Below are positions 17,811 through 26,563 of a stretch of 53,652 nt of DNA, piece after piece. Position 1 is the first letter of the stretch; each line of letters starts with the position of its first letter. This DNA comes from Candidatus Moranbacteria bacterium CG10_big_fil_rev_8_21_14_0_10_35_21 (GTDB lineage Bacteria; Patescibacteriota; Minisyncoccia; Moranbacterales; UBA2206): NCBI GenBank assembly GCA_002773095.1, contig PFCG01000017.1, positions 1-53,652 of the forward strand. Reading direction: 5' to 3'. Under the pieces are notes generated by a model. It made no database searches. It was given only the letters and a program-made list of their open reading frames with translations, and was not told where the DNA came from. The position numbers and the translations under genes are program-made.

Positions 17811-18014
17811 AGAAATAATCTAGCACAAAACCCATAAAAAACAAACTTGAATTTCCGTCCATTTCGACCAATATGACAGTCTAAAATGAAACAAAAACAA
17901 GCGTAAACCCCGACACATATCACTAAAATCTCCCCCGATAATTACACTCATACGGACGATCGTCAGTATAGGTGCAATCGTGTATATAATAATATTATGT
18001 TGTGTAAAATAACT
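17811..18014. other. Intergenic region proS-ispH
   Basis: 204 bp. It contains a weak ispH promoter next to the ATG and a small palindrome around GACGATCGTC near 17960. A minus-frame peptide fragment (CTYTDDRPYECNY) resembles a pilin tail but is too short to call. Confidence 0.35.
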
Positions 18015-19259
18015 TTAGAACATCTTCGCCAAATCTTCAATTTTCACAATCTGGCTTTCAGTTTCATTTCTCTTTTTAATTTCTACTCCTCCTTTTTCCA
18101 GAGATTTTTCGCTGATGATAACTCGATATGGAATACCGATTAAATCAGAGTCGGCAAATTTTTCTCCAGCCGAGGCTTCGCGATCATCAAACAACACCTC
18201 TACTCCTTTTTTAATTAAAGTGCTATATATTTCGTCAGAAATTTCATCAATTTTGAGATTTGATTTTTGACTTTTTATTTTGAGCAGGTGAACTGCGAAC
18301 GGCGCCACGCTTTCTGGCCAAACAATTCCCTTCTCATCATGCCACACCTCCACTATTGTGCCCATCAAACGACTCAATCCAAGTCCGTAGCACCCCATAA
18401 TTATAGTGATGTTTTCCCCTTTATCATCCTTGACTGTCAAATCAAACGGAGAGCTATATCTAGTCATTAATTTAAAGATATTGCCCACTTCAATAGCTTT
18501 TTCTTCTTTAAAATCAGTGCCTTTGCATTCTGGACATTCAGGAACTTCCGCTTTTATTTCTTTATTGATTGCCAGTTTGCATTTTTGGCAGATATAAATT
18601 ATGTCTTCGCCGGCTTCGGTAGTCGTTTGAAATTCGTGGGAATATTTGGAAAAAGATCCTCCGGAAGCAAAAGTTAAATAGGTTTTTTCTTTTAATCCCA
18701 CTCTTTCAAAAATTTTAAAGTAAGCATTTGTAGCTTTTTTGTAATATTCATCCAGATCTTTTTCGTTCAAATGAAAAGAATATAAATCCTTCATCAAAAA
18801 TTCTCGCCCGCGCAAAATGCCTGATTTAGCTCTAAGCTCCATTCGAAATTTATTTTGGAATTGATAAGCGGCAAAAGGCAAATCTTTATATGATTGCACA
18901 AATTTTTTAGCTAACGGCACAATTACTTCTTCGTGAGTTGGCCCTAGCGCCATTTCTTTTCCGCTCGAGTCTTTTACTTTATACAAATCATCCATCGTAT
19001 TCCAACGGCCGGTCTTTTCCCAATTTTCTTTTGGTTGAAGCGTCGGCATAAACATTTCCACTCCGCCGATTTCATTCATTTCTTCACGGATAATATTTTC
19101 TATTTTTTTCATTACCCGCAGTCCCAGAGGAAGAAAAGTATAAACTCCCGCCATTAATTTATCCACAAATCCCGCCCGAATCAAAAGCTGAGCATTGATA
19201 CTTACTTCATCTTTGGAAATATTTTTGGTAGTTTTGGTAAAAAGTTTTGATTGTCGCAT
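18015..19259 (-). CDS. proS: Prolyl-tRNA synthetase, short form without the INS editing domain
   Basis: 414 aa from the ATG at 19259; the longer frame to 19310 adds a stretch encoded by a GC-rich repeat-like sequence and is not homologous. Class II motif 1 (GLRVMKKIENIIREEMN), motif 2 (FRMELRAKSGILRGREFLMKDLYSFH) and motif 3 (GCYGLGLSRLMG) are present. A CxxC...CPEC zinc-ribbon-like segment stands where bacterial ProRS carries its editing domain of about 180 aa. The anticodon-binding domain closes the protein. Confidence 0.94.
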   Translation of the reverse strand: MRQSKLFTKTTKNISKDEVSINAQLLIRAGFVDKLMAGVYTFLPLGLRVMKKIENIIREEMNEIGGVEMFMPTLQPKENWEKTGRWNTMDDLYKVKDSSGKEMALGPTHEEVIVPLAKKFVQSYKDLPFAAYQFQNKFRMELRAKSGILRGREFLMKDLYSFHLNEKDLDEYYKKATNAYFKIFERVGLKEKTYLTFASGGSFSKYSHEFQTTTEAGEDIIYICQKCKLAINKEIKAEVPECPECKGTDFKEEKAIEVGNIFKLMTRYSSPFDLTVKDDKGENITIIMGCYGLGLSRLMGTIVEVWHDEKGIVWPESVAPFAVHLLKIKSQKSNLKIDEISDEIYSTLIKKGVEVLFDDREASAGEKFADSDLIGIPYRVIISEKSLEKGGVEIKKRNETESQIVKIEDLAKMF

Positions 19260-19353
19260 AAGTTTTTTAAACGCGCGACCCCGCCTTGGCGGAGCTTTGC
19301 ATGGTTTCATAACCTCAGTTTAATACAAAATACTAATCTTGCCAAATAAAAAT

Positions 19354-19383
19354 AGCCCTCAACATCATTAAGATGTGAGAGCT
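19354..19383 (-). terminator. Terminator-like hairpin downstream of the transposase
   Basis: On the minus strand, an AGCTCTCACATC arm pairs imperfectly with GATGTTGAGGGCT around TTAAT, followed by ATTTTTAT. Confidence 0.5.
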
Positions 19384-19407
19384 AATATTTCCGGGCTTAT
19401 TTTTTAT

Positions 19408-20290
19408 TGAACAAGTTACAATTTTTTTTCAACTGTTACGCTGATTCTGTTATTTTCGTTATGAAGTTGCAACAGATAGGTAACTTTTTACTAAATTCTA
19501 GGGGTGTTTGATAATTCAATGCTTGGTGGGGTCTATGAAAGTTGTATTCAATTAGCCATTCAGTTAATTTACGATTGAATACTTCTGGATCGGAATGGAA
19601 GTTGCCAAGTTGGATAAATTCTTCCTGTAAGGTGCGGTTGAATCTCTCATCGTTGGGATTATCTTTTAGTGTCCGGACTCTTGAATAGTATTGTTCAATT
19701 TGCAGTTTCTGGCAAGCGGATTTAAAATACTTTTCAAACTCTGTGCCGTTGTCATGGCCGACTCTCGGTATTTGGCCATCTAAAAGATAATACAATCGAT
19801 ATAGAAAATCCTCACCGTTTTTAGAACTTTTGTTTTTGTACATTCGGGCATAGGCTACTTTGCCATACTTATCCACAGCAGTGAAAATATATCTTTTTAA
19901 TCCGTTCCAGTGTACCCTTTTGGGATCTTTGGATTTATCCTCCAAGCAATACAGACTATACAAATTATCCCTATCAAATTGAGCAAACCATTTGTAGAAA
20001 GTTTTCTTGGATACACCGTAATGGCGAGCTGTCTGGATAGCGGTATTGCCTTCATAGTAGTAAATGATCCAGTCCAGTCGAAGCCGAGCTTCACGGGATA
20101 GCTTAAGCTCTTTGGACACTCTCCGCCAGCGTTCATATTCTTCCAATAACTTGATAAGTTTGATCTTGAAAAAGGTGAATTTTGACTTATACATTATGAT
20201 GAAATAATTAGGTAATTAATCCTGAATTTTAGCAAAATTTCTCAATTTTGCTAAATTCATAGTGTCACCTATGTATCTCATCTTGTTCAT
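19408..20290 (-). mobile_element. IS481-like insertion sequence, defective
   Basis: It carries one transposase with an internal deletion. A possible short terminal inverted repeat is TGAACAAG at 19408-19415 against CTTGTTCA at 20283-20290. A 10-bp perfect hairpin (TAGCAAAATT/AATTTTGCTA, 20231-20254) lies near the transposase start. The exact ends and any target duplication are uncertain. Confidence 0.45.
19436..20194 (-). pseudogene. IS481-family transposase with internal deletion
   Basis: 252 aa, against 300 or more for the family. The N-terminal helix-turn-helix (IQTARHYGVSKKTFYKWF) runs straight from EDKSKDPKRVH into WNGLKRYIFTAVDKYGK at residues 95-96. This skips the segment holding the first catalytic Asp (the QxDT strand). 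The second Asp (HDNGTEF) and the Glu (NDERFNRT) remain, as does the RPHQALNYQTPLEF tail. The reading frame is open, but the DDE triad is incomplete, so it should be inactive. Confidence 0.75.
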
Positions 20291-20599
20291 TTGTAATAGT
20301 TTTTGCCAAAAAACCCCTGTGCGTTTACACACAGGGGTCAATTGCTTTGTCAGAAGTTACTCTACAATTACAAATTTGTCTATTATTTCTTCCATGATTT
20401 TATTATATCAGATATTTTTCAAAAACTACCACCTCCGCGCGGAAAAGCAAGGTTTTTTTGTTACTGAAAGTGTTACTGAACACTTTACTGAACAATTATA
20501 TCACAAAAAAGATCTTTTTGATCAAATAAAAACAGCCCTTATATTTGTGGCTGGTTGAGGTTTCCGTCCTTTCAAAAACGTCAATAGAAGCATCGCTAA
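20195..20599. other. Gene-poor stretch right of the IS
   Basis: It contains the IS end hairpin (20231-20254) and a GC-rich stem ACCCCTGTG/CACAGGGGT (20314-20339). The remaining AT-rich sequence has no convincing gene. A + strand frame at 20262-20558 lacks codon structure and homology. Confidence 0.4.
20314..20339. repeat. GC-rich hairpin
   Basis: A 9-bp perfect stem ACCCCTGTG / CACAGGGGT with an 8-nt loop. It has no T-run on + and a short T-rich stretch on minus, so its role is unclear. Confidence 0.45.
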
Positions 20600-20791
20600 T
20601 TACACGAAACAAATTCGAGTTTATCAATCTTGCTCTTGTATCTTCCAATAAGTTCTCTTTGATCTTTATTAGCTCCCTTAATAGCAACTTTTATTATTTT
20701 CTTTTTTTCTCGAGCTGGCAAATCAAAGAATGTAACCTTTTTTTCTAATTTTTTCAAATATTTCGTTTATAGATGGATTTTCAATTGACAT
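20600..20791 (-). pseudogene. Small unknown gene with a frameshift
   Basis: The ATG at 20791 opens MSIENPSINEIFEKI and then runs into a stop. Removing one A from the A6 run near codon 14 gives a continuous frame through KKVTFFDLPAREKKKIIK and ANKDQRELIGRYKSKID to a stop at 20600, about 64 aa. I recognise the general style of small CPR proteins but no function. Decay fits its place beside a broken IS. Confidence 0.5.
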
Positions 20792-20812
20792 AAATTTTTT
20801 TATTACGTATCG

Positions 20813-20881
20813 ATCTACGTAGATATGAACGTAGATACTTGTCCCGTCGATTATTAATTGACTGGGATCTACCGTTCATAG
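20813..20881. repeat. Palindromic repeat cluster
   Basis: A perfect 12-bp palindrome ATCTACGTAGAT (20813-20824) is followed by a long imperfect hairpin: TATGAACG-TAGAT pairs with ATCTACCGTTCATA, and inner TCCCGTC pairs with GACTGGGA. It resembles REP or IS200-type terminal hairpins. Confidence 0.55.
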
Positions 20882-20892
20882 ACATTTATTAA

Positions 20893-21282
20893 TTATTCCC
20901 TAATTTTTTTAGCTATTTGCTCCATCTCCCATTCTTTATACTTTTTTGTCGGCCAGAAATTAGCCAAGCCGTCGTTAGCATACCGAGGAATCAGATGGAT
21001 ATGAAAATGCGGAACATCCATCCCGGCAACCGAAACGACAACATAATCCGCCACCATAGATTTCTTTATTTTTCGCATTAATTTTTTTGCACTAGTAAAA
21101 AGATAGGCAATCAGTTCGTCGGGCGCATTATCCATCATCTGATGATGCTCCTTAGGAATCAATAAAACATGACCGGGACTTACCGGATTAATATCCAAAA
21201 AAGCCAAAGATTTTTCGTCTTCATAAACCTTGGCAGCTGGCATTTCGCCCGAGACAATTTTACAAAAAATGCAATCATCCAT
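20893..21282 (-). CDS. HIT family nucleotide-binding protein
   Basis: 129 aa, HINT-like. It opens CIFCKIVSGEMPAAKVYEDE, includes PVSPGHVLLIPKEHH and ends with the catalytic triad HFHIHLIPR. The family hydrolyses nucleoside phosphoramidates and dinucleotides. CxxC near the N terminus suggests a zinc site. Confidence 0.93.
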   Translation of the reverse strand: MDDCIFCKIVSGEMPAAKVYEDEKSLAFLDINPVSPGHVLLIPKEHHQMMDNAPDELIAYLFTSAKKLMRKIKKSMVADYVVVSVAGMDVPHFHIHLIPRYANDGLANFWPTKKYKEWEMEQIAKKIRE

Positions 21283-21292
21283 AAATGTTTAT

Positions 21293-21370
21293 TTACCGAA
21301 ATCTAAGGCTGACGCTTTTCTTTTTGCTTTTTCGATGCTTCTTTTTGGCCATTTTCTTCTTTTTATACAT
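21293..21370 (-). CDS. Possible tiny basic peptide
   Basis: A 25-codon frame (MYKKKKMAKKKHRKSKKK...) lies between the large membrane protein gene and the HIT gene on the same strand. It is almost entirely Lys/Arg. It has no clear Shine-Dalgarno, and the region is A-rich, so it may be chance. Confidence 0.3.
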   Translation of the reverse strand: MYKKKKMAKKKHRKSKKKSVSLRFR

Positions 21371-21388
21371 ATTTTTAAAAATAATTTA

Positions 21389-23341
21389 TTATTTGGAATC
21401 TACTTCAATGGTTATTCTTTTTTCTGAACTCGGCACACGGCTTCCAAGAAAGGCTGGATGATATTCAATTTCCGCGTCTTCAATTTCTGAATAAATTGAT
21501 AGGTACTCTGACAATTCTTTTTCATTTTTTCCAGCTACGCCTTTTTTCAAAATATCTAAATCAACATCTTCTCTCATACGTCCAGAAATATTAGCTTTAA
21601 TAGAAAGGATGCCGGTTAAAAAATCCACTTCGGATTTACCAAATTCTATTTTCAAAGAATTGTCAGCAATAATTTCACTGCCTCCAGCAGCTTTCAAAAG
21701 ATTTCGTGACGCAATTTTTTTGAAATCTTCTTCTCCAAAAACAATAGCGGAAACACTGGTTTTGCCAGTCAAGGTAAACTGTTTAACTGCCTCGCCTTCC
21801 GAATTAGAGACCACATAAGTTGAATCAGCCAAATTAATTGCATCTTCTAAAATAGTCATGCTTTCTCCAGCATCCTTTTTGATATTTTCCAAAGAACTGT
21901 TTTTTAGTTCTTGAGCAATTTCATTGCGCGCCGCCGTTATATCGCTTTCAGAAATTACAATTACTTCGTTTCCATTCTTACCTCCGCCGGTCATTTCCTT
22001 TGAAGATTTAGCATAAATCTTGGCATATTTTTCTGATCCACTTCCTTGAAATCCCGGAATCGAAAAAGTTGTTGCACCAATATTAAATTCCTCTCCAGAC
22101 GAATCAGCCATCACTTCTGCTTCAATGGCTCCTGGTTTTGTTTCTTCACCTACTTTAGTCATTCCAGGAATAGTTACGCCCTTAATCAAGCGGAATAATT
22201 TGTTATCGCTTGAAAGCAATCGCGTAGTCGTCACCAGAGGCTGACTCTCCGAAGAATATTCGTTATAGAGAGTAACTGTGCCGTGGGCTTTTTGGGAAGA
22301 TGATCCACTTTTTCCAGTAGCATTAAATGTCTTAGACACCTCTTCTTCACGAACAATCAGCTTGGCTGGAATAAGGCCTTCTTGAAAATTAGTTTCAGAA
22401 AGACTTGTGTCCCCCTTAATATCCACATCTATAGATTGAACCTTAGTTTTAACAAAAATTTTAATTTTGGCTGTTGGCAAAAACATATACGCTGCCGCCA
22501 AAGCAATAACCAAAACAGCTAAAATACCAAACCAAACGAGGGCTTTCCATGATTTTTTTGACACTGAAAATTCTTTTTCTGGTTTTTCTAAATTATTTTT
22601 ATTATTATAATATTTTTCTAATTTATTCACTCTGGATTGAGACCTTGAATTATCTTCCTCTACTACCCCCATTTGAAAAATTTTTCTTTTTTCTGATTTC
22701 TTTTTTATTTTATTATCTTTTAAATTTATTTCTAATCCCATCCCCTTTTGAGTAATGTCCATTTTTTTAATCATTTCATCAGAATCAAATTCTTTTTTTA
22801 TATTTTTATCTGAACAAAAAGAAAAACGACTTTTCTTTTTTTCCAAAGAAATTCCAGCTTCAGCTACTAATTCCGTATTAATTAATTTTTCAGGAGATTT
22901 TTTATCAAGATCATTTTCTGGATTACTAAAATTTTGTTGGATCTTGTGAGTTTCTTTTTCCACGAAAAACTCTTGCGATCCAATATTTTCTAATCTATTT
23001 TTTCCTTTAAGTTGTGTTTCCAATTCCATACCTATAGAATCTGTTTCAGGTTGCTCAAAATTAAAATCAACTTCTTTACCGGAAACATTCTCTAATTTTT
23101 GTTCCGTTTCAATTCCGGCTTTTTCCACTAATAATTTTCCTAGCTTATCTTGAGTGGCGATAACAATTTCTTTTTTTAATCTTTCGGCTTCCTTTTTCAA
23201 TAATTTTAAATTCACAATACTCTGAATCAACATAGCTCTTTTGGGAACTACAATTACCACTTCTTTAGCGCTAGCGTTTCTAAGACCGTCTACTATGGAA
23301 GTTATTTCTTCGTCTATATCAATGTAGATTGTTTTATGCAT
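21389..23341 (-). CDS. Membrane-anchored baseplate-J-like protein
   Basis: 650 aa. An N-terminal domain of about 80 aa (IYIDIDEEITSIVDGLRNASAKEVVIVVP) is followed by a long charged, low-complexity linker. One TM helix (ALVWFGILAVLVIALAAAYMFL, near 266-290) leads to an external part of about 360 aa. That part includes TTRLLSSDNKLFRLIKGVTIPG and EVMADSSGEEFNIGATTFSIPGF, patterns seen in baseplate-J/gp47-like proteins common in CPR genomes. Its role is unknown; an envelope or surface structure is likely. It starts 1 bp after the FtsA-like ATPase gene, so the two probably function together. Confidence 0.65.
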   Translation of the reverse strand: MHKTIYIDIDEEITSIVDGLRNASAKEVVIVVPKRAMLIQSIVNLKLLKKEAERLKKEIVIATQDKLGKLLVEKAGIETEQKLENVSGKEVDFNFEQPETDSIGMELETQLKGKNRLENIGSQEFFVEKETHKIQQNFSNPENDLDKKSPEKLINTELVAEAGISLEKKKSRFSFCSDKNIKKEFDSDEMIKKMDITQKGMGLEINLKDNKIKKKSEKRKIFQMGVVEEDNSRSQSRVNKLEKYYNNKNNLEKPEKEFSVSKKSWKALVWFGILAVLVIALAAAYMFLPTAKIKIFVKTKVQSIDVDIKGDTSLSETNFQEGLIPAKLIVREEEVSKTFNATGKSGSSSQKAHGTVTLYNEYSSESQPLVTTTRLLSSDNKLFRLIKGVTIPGMTKVGEETKPGAIEAEVMADSSGEEFNIGATTFSIPGFQGSGSEKYAKIYAKSSKEMTGGGKNGNEVIVISESDITAARNEIAQELKNSSLENIKKDAGESMTILEDAINLADSTYVVSNSEGEAVKQFTLTGKTSVSAIVFGEEDFKKIASRNLLKAAGGSEIIADNSLKIEFGKSEVDFLTGILSIKANISGRMREDVDLDILKKGVAGKNEKELSEYLSIYSEIEDAEIEYHPAFLGSRVPSSEKRITIEVDSK

Positions 23342-23342
23342 A

Positions 23343-24611
23343 TTATTTTTGAATCATTTTTACGGCTCTCCTTAAAATCCCGGCCATCACTTTTTCTTCA
23401 CCCGCCAAATCCAACGCCAGGTTAGCCAATCCCATCGGAGTAATGTCCTGTGGATCTCTAAGCTCTCCGGTTTCATCATAAATTTTAATCACATCTCTCG
23501 GCTGCAGAAAACTGACTTGAGGCACTCTAGCCAAAGGTAATTTTTTGGCCCAGCCAGAAGAAGTTAATACTTTTTTTATTCCCGGCAAACCGGAACCTCC
23601 TCCGCAAAGAAAAAATTTATGAGGAATTAAATCAGCATCGGAAAATTCTTCCAATGAAAGTTCCACTAAACTCAACCACACATCACAATCACCTTCCATA
23701 ATTTTTTCAATTTTGTGACTCACATCACGCCCCAGTTCTCCCTCAGCATATTTAATTTTCAAAATTTCCGCTTCTTCAAAAGCTACTCCTAATTCTTGAG
23801 CCAACCTTTTAGTGAAAGCTCTGCCTCCTAAAGCAAACATTTTTGTTCCCTCTAATCCTCCATTTCTGACTACTGCAATATCGGTCGTGCCTCCTCCTAT
23901 ATCTATAAACACCGCGTTAAAATCAATGGCGTCTTCAATCCCCATTGAACGAGCTACCGCGTAAGGTTCGGCTGCAATGCTCAATAAAGTTAATTTTAAT
24001 TCATCAGCAATTGATTGTAGTGCTCCCAAATGAATCATAGGAGCATAGGCGTTAAAAACTGCGATTGAAACATCTTTGCCCTGAAAACCAATTGGATTAG
24101 TCACTCGATATCCGTCAATTCTCACATCCACAATGGCGGCATTAATTAATTTAACTTCAATTTCACTATGTCCAGTTTCCCAAGCCAATTGTTGCCGAAT
24201 CCTGTCAAAAGCTTTCCATTGAACTTTTTGAATAATATTTTTTAGTTCCGGAAGATCAATGCGAATTTCTGATCGAATTCTTTCATAATGAACAGTAGTG
24301 GTCGTTCCTTTTACTAATTCTCCGGCAATACCAATAATGGCTTTGTGCACTTTTTTCACGCCGGCCATTTTTTTGGATACCTCTATCGCAATTCTAGCAC
24401 TTTCAATCACTCCAGCAATATCGGAAACCGCTCCGCTTTGCATATTACCTATTTTTTGCCTGACTTTTCCAACCCCTTTAACTATCCCGTTACCAGTTTC
24501 CTTATCGATTTGAAAAACCAAAGCCTTGATGACTTCCGTTCCAATATCCAACGAGAGTAAATAATCCGAAGATGATTTTCCCAAGCCCAAAATTTTGGAA
24601 AAAATTCCCAT
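23343..24611 (-). CDS. FtsA/PilM-like actin-fold ATPase
   Basis: 422 aa. The phosphate-1 motif LLSLDIGTEVIKALVF is near residue 18, an SHS2-like insertion follows, phosphate-2 is FIDIGGGTTDIAVVR and the adenosine motif is LCGGGSGLPGIK. FtsA anchors FtsZ, and PilM organises type IV pilus assembly; no ftsZ, pilN or pilO lies alongside. Linkage to a TM-anchored external protein suggests an envelope assembly role. The C terminus AGILRRAVKMIQK could be a short membrane-binding helix as in FtsA. Confidence 0.8.
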   Translation of the reverse strand: MGIFSKILGLGKSSSDYLLSLDIGTEVIKALVFQIDKETGNGIVKGVGKVRQKIGNMQSGAVSDIAGVIESARIAIEVSKKMAGVKKVHKAIIGIAGELVKGTTTTVHYERIRSEIRIDLPELKNIIQKVQWKAFDRIRQQLAWETGHSEIEVKLINAAIVDVRIDGYRVTNPIGFQGKDVSIAVFNAYAPMIHLGALQSIADELKLTLLSIAAEPYAVARSMGIEDAIDFNAVFIDIGGGTTDIAVVRNGGLEGTKMFALGGRAFTKRLAQELGVAFEEAEILKIKYAEGELGRDVSHKIEKIMEGDCDVWLSLVELSLEEFSDADLIPHKFFLCGGGSGLPGIKKVLTSSGWAKKLPLARVPQVSFLQPRDVIKIYDETGELRDPQDITPMGLANLALDLAGEEKVMAGILRRAVKMIQK

Positions 24612-24643
24612 AACTAATAATTTTTATTTCTCTTTTCGCTCTT

Positions 24644-24672
24644 ATTATACGATAAAGCGCCTTTAATGACAA
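24644..24672 (-). promoter_or_regulatory. Promoter for the FtsA-like/baseplate-J-like pair
   Basis: TTGTCA (24667-24672), a 17-nt spacer and TATAAT (24644-24649), reading toward the gene starting at 24611. Confidence 0.65.
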
Positions 24673-24690
24673 ACCAAAAAGAAGTATAAA

Positions 24691-26499
24691 TTATTCTAGA
24701 ATAGCTTTTATTCTTCTAACCCCCGCTGAAGAAGCTTCTTCTTTTATAATTTTAAATTTTCCTAATTCACTTATATTTTTCACATGCGGACCTCCACAAA
24801 GCTCAACACTAAAATCTTGCCCTGATCCTGCCGAAGGGTCACCGATTTTGTAAACCTTTACTGTATCGCCATATTTGGATGGATCAAAAGAAATCTTGGC
24901 TGTTTTTAAGGCTTCCTCTTTGGACATTTCCTGCATTTCTAATGGAATCTTTTCTTGGATTTTTTCATTGACTAAATTTTCAATAGTTTTCAATTGTTCT
25001 TCAGTTAATTTTTGTGGGTAGTTGAAATCAAAACGCAATCTTTCCGCATTGATATTACTACCTTTCTGATAAATTTCCGGACTCAAAGTTTGACGCAAAG
25101 CGGCTAAGAGCAAATGGGTAGCCGTGTGCAGTCTAGTCGTATTCTCATCTTGCGATTGCAATCCTCCTTTGAATTGTCCAGCCGAAGCAGTGCGGGAAAG
25201 ATTTTTATGCTTTTTAAATTCTTCTTCAAATTCTTGTTTATTTATTTTTATTCCTTTTTCCAGGGCCAATTCTTCAGTCATTTCCAGCGGAAAACCAAAT
25301 GTTTGATATAAATTAAAAGCATCGGTTCCAGAAACATTCTCCATTTTTTCAAATTCTTTTAATCCATTCTCTAAAGTTTCTTTAAAATTATTTTCTTCTT
25401 TATCCAATTCTTCAAAAATTTTAGTGTTTTCTAAATCAGAATAAGTATCTTTGTATATTTCAACAACTACTTCACTGATTTTTTTTGTGAAATTTTCCTG
25501 AATACCAATTTGTTTTCCATATCTCACCGCTCGACGAATAAGTCGACGCAACACATAACCCCGTCCGACATTGAGAGGTTCCACACCATCCGCAATCATA
25601 AAAGTCGCTGCTTGAATATGATCGGCAATAATTCTCATTGAACGCATAACTTCAACCCAGCAATCCGGCATAACTTCAAACCCTAAATCTCCCTTGCTAA
25701 ATTTATATTTTTTGTTGGAAAGTTCTTCAATCTTTGAAATCACCGGAGCAAATAATTCTGTTTCGTAGTTATCATCTAGCCCATTGACTGCTGTCAAGAC
25801 TCGGATAAGTCCCATCCCGGTGTCTACATTTTTTTGCTTCAATGGTTCATATTTTCCTTCTGCGGTTTTGTCATATTCCATAAAAACATCATTCCAAATT
25901 TCCACCCATCCCAAGGACTCGGGATCATCCTCAAAGCTTTCTGGCACTTCACTTTCCTTGCCAACCCAATAAAACATTTCTGTGTCCGGTCCGCAGGGTC
26001 CAATTTCCATTCCCCACCAATTATTTTTTTTCGGCAATTTAGCAATTCTTTTTTCCGAAATGCCTAAACTTTTCCAAATATTGAAAGCTTCTTCATCAAA
26101 TGGCGCGTCTTCATCTCCAGCGAAAACCGAAATGGCTAAACGATTTTTATCCAACCCTAACCATTTTTTGTCTATTAAAAATTCATAACTCATTTCAATA
26201 GCTTCTTCTTTGAAATAATCGCCAAAAGACCAATTACCTGCCATTTCAAAAAAAGTATGGTGCGTAGCATCGCCCACTTCATCAATATCGCTTGTGCGAA
26301 CGCATTTTTGGATATTAACCACTCTTTTGCCTCCAGGATGAGATTCACCCGTTAGATATGGCACCAGGGGATGCATTCCAGCGGTTGTAAAAAGCACTGA
26401 AGGATCATTTTCGGGAACCAAAGAAGCTGAGGGAATAATCGTATGCCCTTTTTCCTTGAAAAATTCTAAATATTTTTGGCGGAGTTCGTTAGCGATCAT
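24691..26499 (-). CDS. alaS: Alanyl-tRNA synthetase, short form
   Basis: 602 aa against about 870 in most bacteria. The catalytic core (KGHTIIPSASLVP, FTTAGMHPLVPYLTGE), the tRNA-recognition region and the editing domain (HTATHLL, CGGPH zinc motif) are present. The C-terminal C-Ala domain is missing. An eight-residue insertion, DPSAGSGQ, separates YKIG from DFSVELCGG and is encoded by a small palindrome (24820-24839). A promoter ends 6 nt before the ATG, which predicts leaderless mRNA. Confidence 0.95.
   Translation of the reverse strand: MIANELRQKYLEFFKEKGHTIIPSASLVPENDPSVLFTTAGMHPLVPYLTGESHPGGKRVVNIQKCVRTSDIDEVGDATHHTFFEMAGNWSFGDYFKEEAIEMSYEFLIDKKWLGLDKNRLAISVFAGDEDAPFDEEAFNIWKSLGISEKRIAKLPKKNNWWGMEIGPCGPDTEMFYWVGKESEVPESFEDDPESLGWVEIWNDVFMEYDKTAEGKYEPLKQKNVDTGMGLIRVLTAVNGLDDNYETELFAPVISKIEELSNKKYKFSKGDLGFEVMPDCWVEVMRSMRIIADHIQAATFMIADGVEPLNVGRGYVLRRLIRRAVRYGKQIGIQENFTKKISEVVVEIYKDTYSDLENTKIFEELDKEENNFKETLENGLKEFEKMENVSGTDAFNLYQTFGFPLEMTEELALEKGIKINKQEFEEEFKKHKNLSRTASAGQFKGGLQSQDENTTRLHTATHLLLAALRQTLSPEIYQKGSNINAERLRFDFNYPQKLTEEQLKTIENLVNEKIQEKIPLEMQEMSKEEALKTAKISFDPSKYGDTVKVYKIGDPSAGSGQDFSVELCGGPHVKNISELGKFKIIKEEASSAGVRRIKAILE
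24820..24839. repeat. Short palindromic insertion inside alaS
   Basis: A 20-nt unit with CCCT/AGGG ends encodes most of DPSAGSGQ, between two residues that are adjacent in ordinary AlaRS. The frame is kept (24 extra nt). Confidence 0.5.
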
Positions 26500-26505
26500 A
26501 ATAAT

Positions 26506-26534
26506 ATAATACCAAAATAATCAACTTTAATCAA
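26506..26534 (-). promoter_or_regulatory. Promoter for alaS (leaderless)
   Basis: TTGATT (26529-26534), a 17-nt spacer and TATTAT (26506-26511); the ATG begins at 26499. The AT-rich context allows alternative -10 boxes. Confidence 0.45.
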
Positions 26535-26563
26535 AACTTTATCATAATGGTGCGACCGCATTA

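Noticed and set aside
17900-17990. Pilin-tail-like peptide CTYTDDRPYECNY
   Set aside because: Too short, no start, no N-terminal prepilin motif nearby.
19260-19310. N-terminal extension of ProRS
   Set aside because: The extra 17 codons derive from a GC-rich repeat-like stretch; ProRS proteins begin at the MRQSKLF start.
20262-20558. + strand ORF of 98 codons beside the IS
   Set aside because: Crosses IS end hairpins and a GC-rich stem and has no credible protein features.
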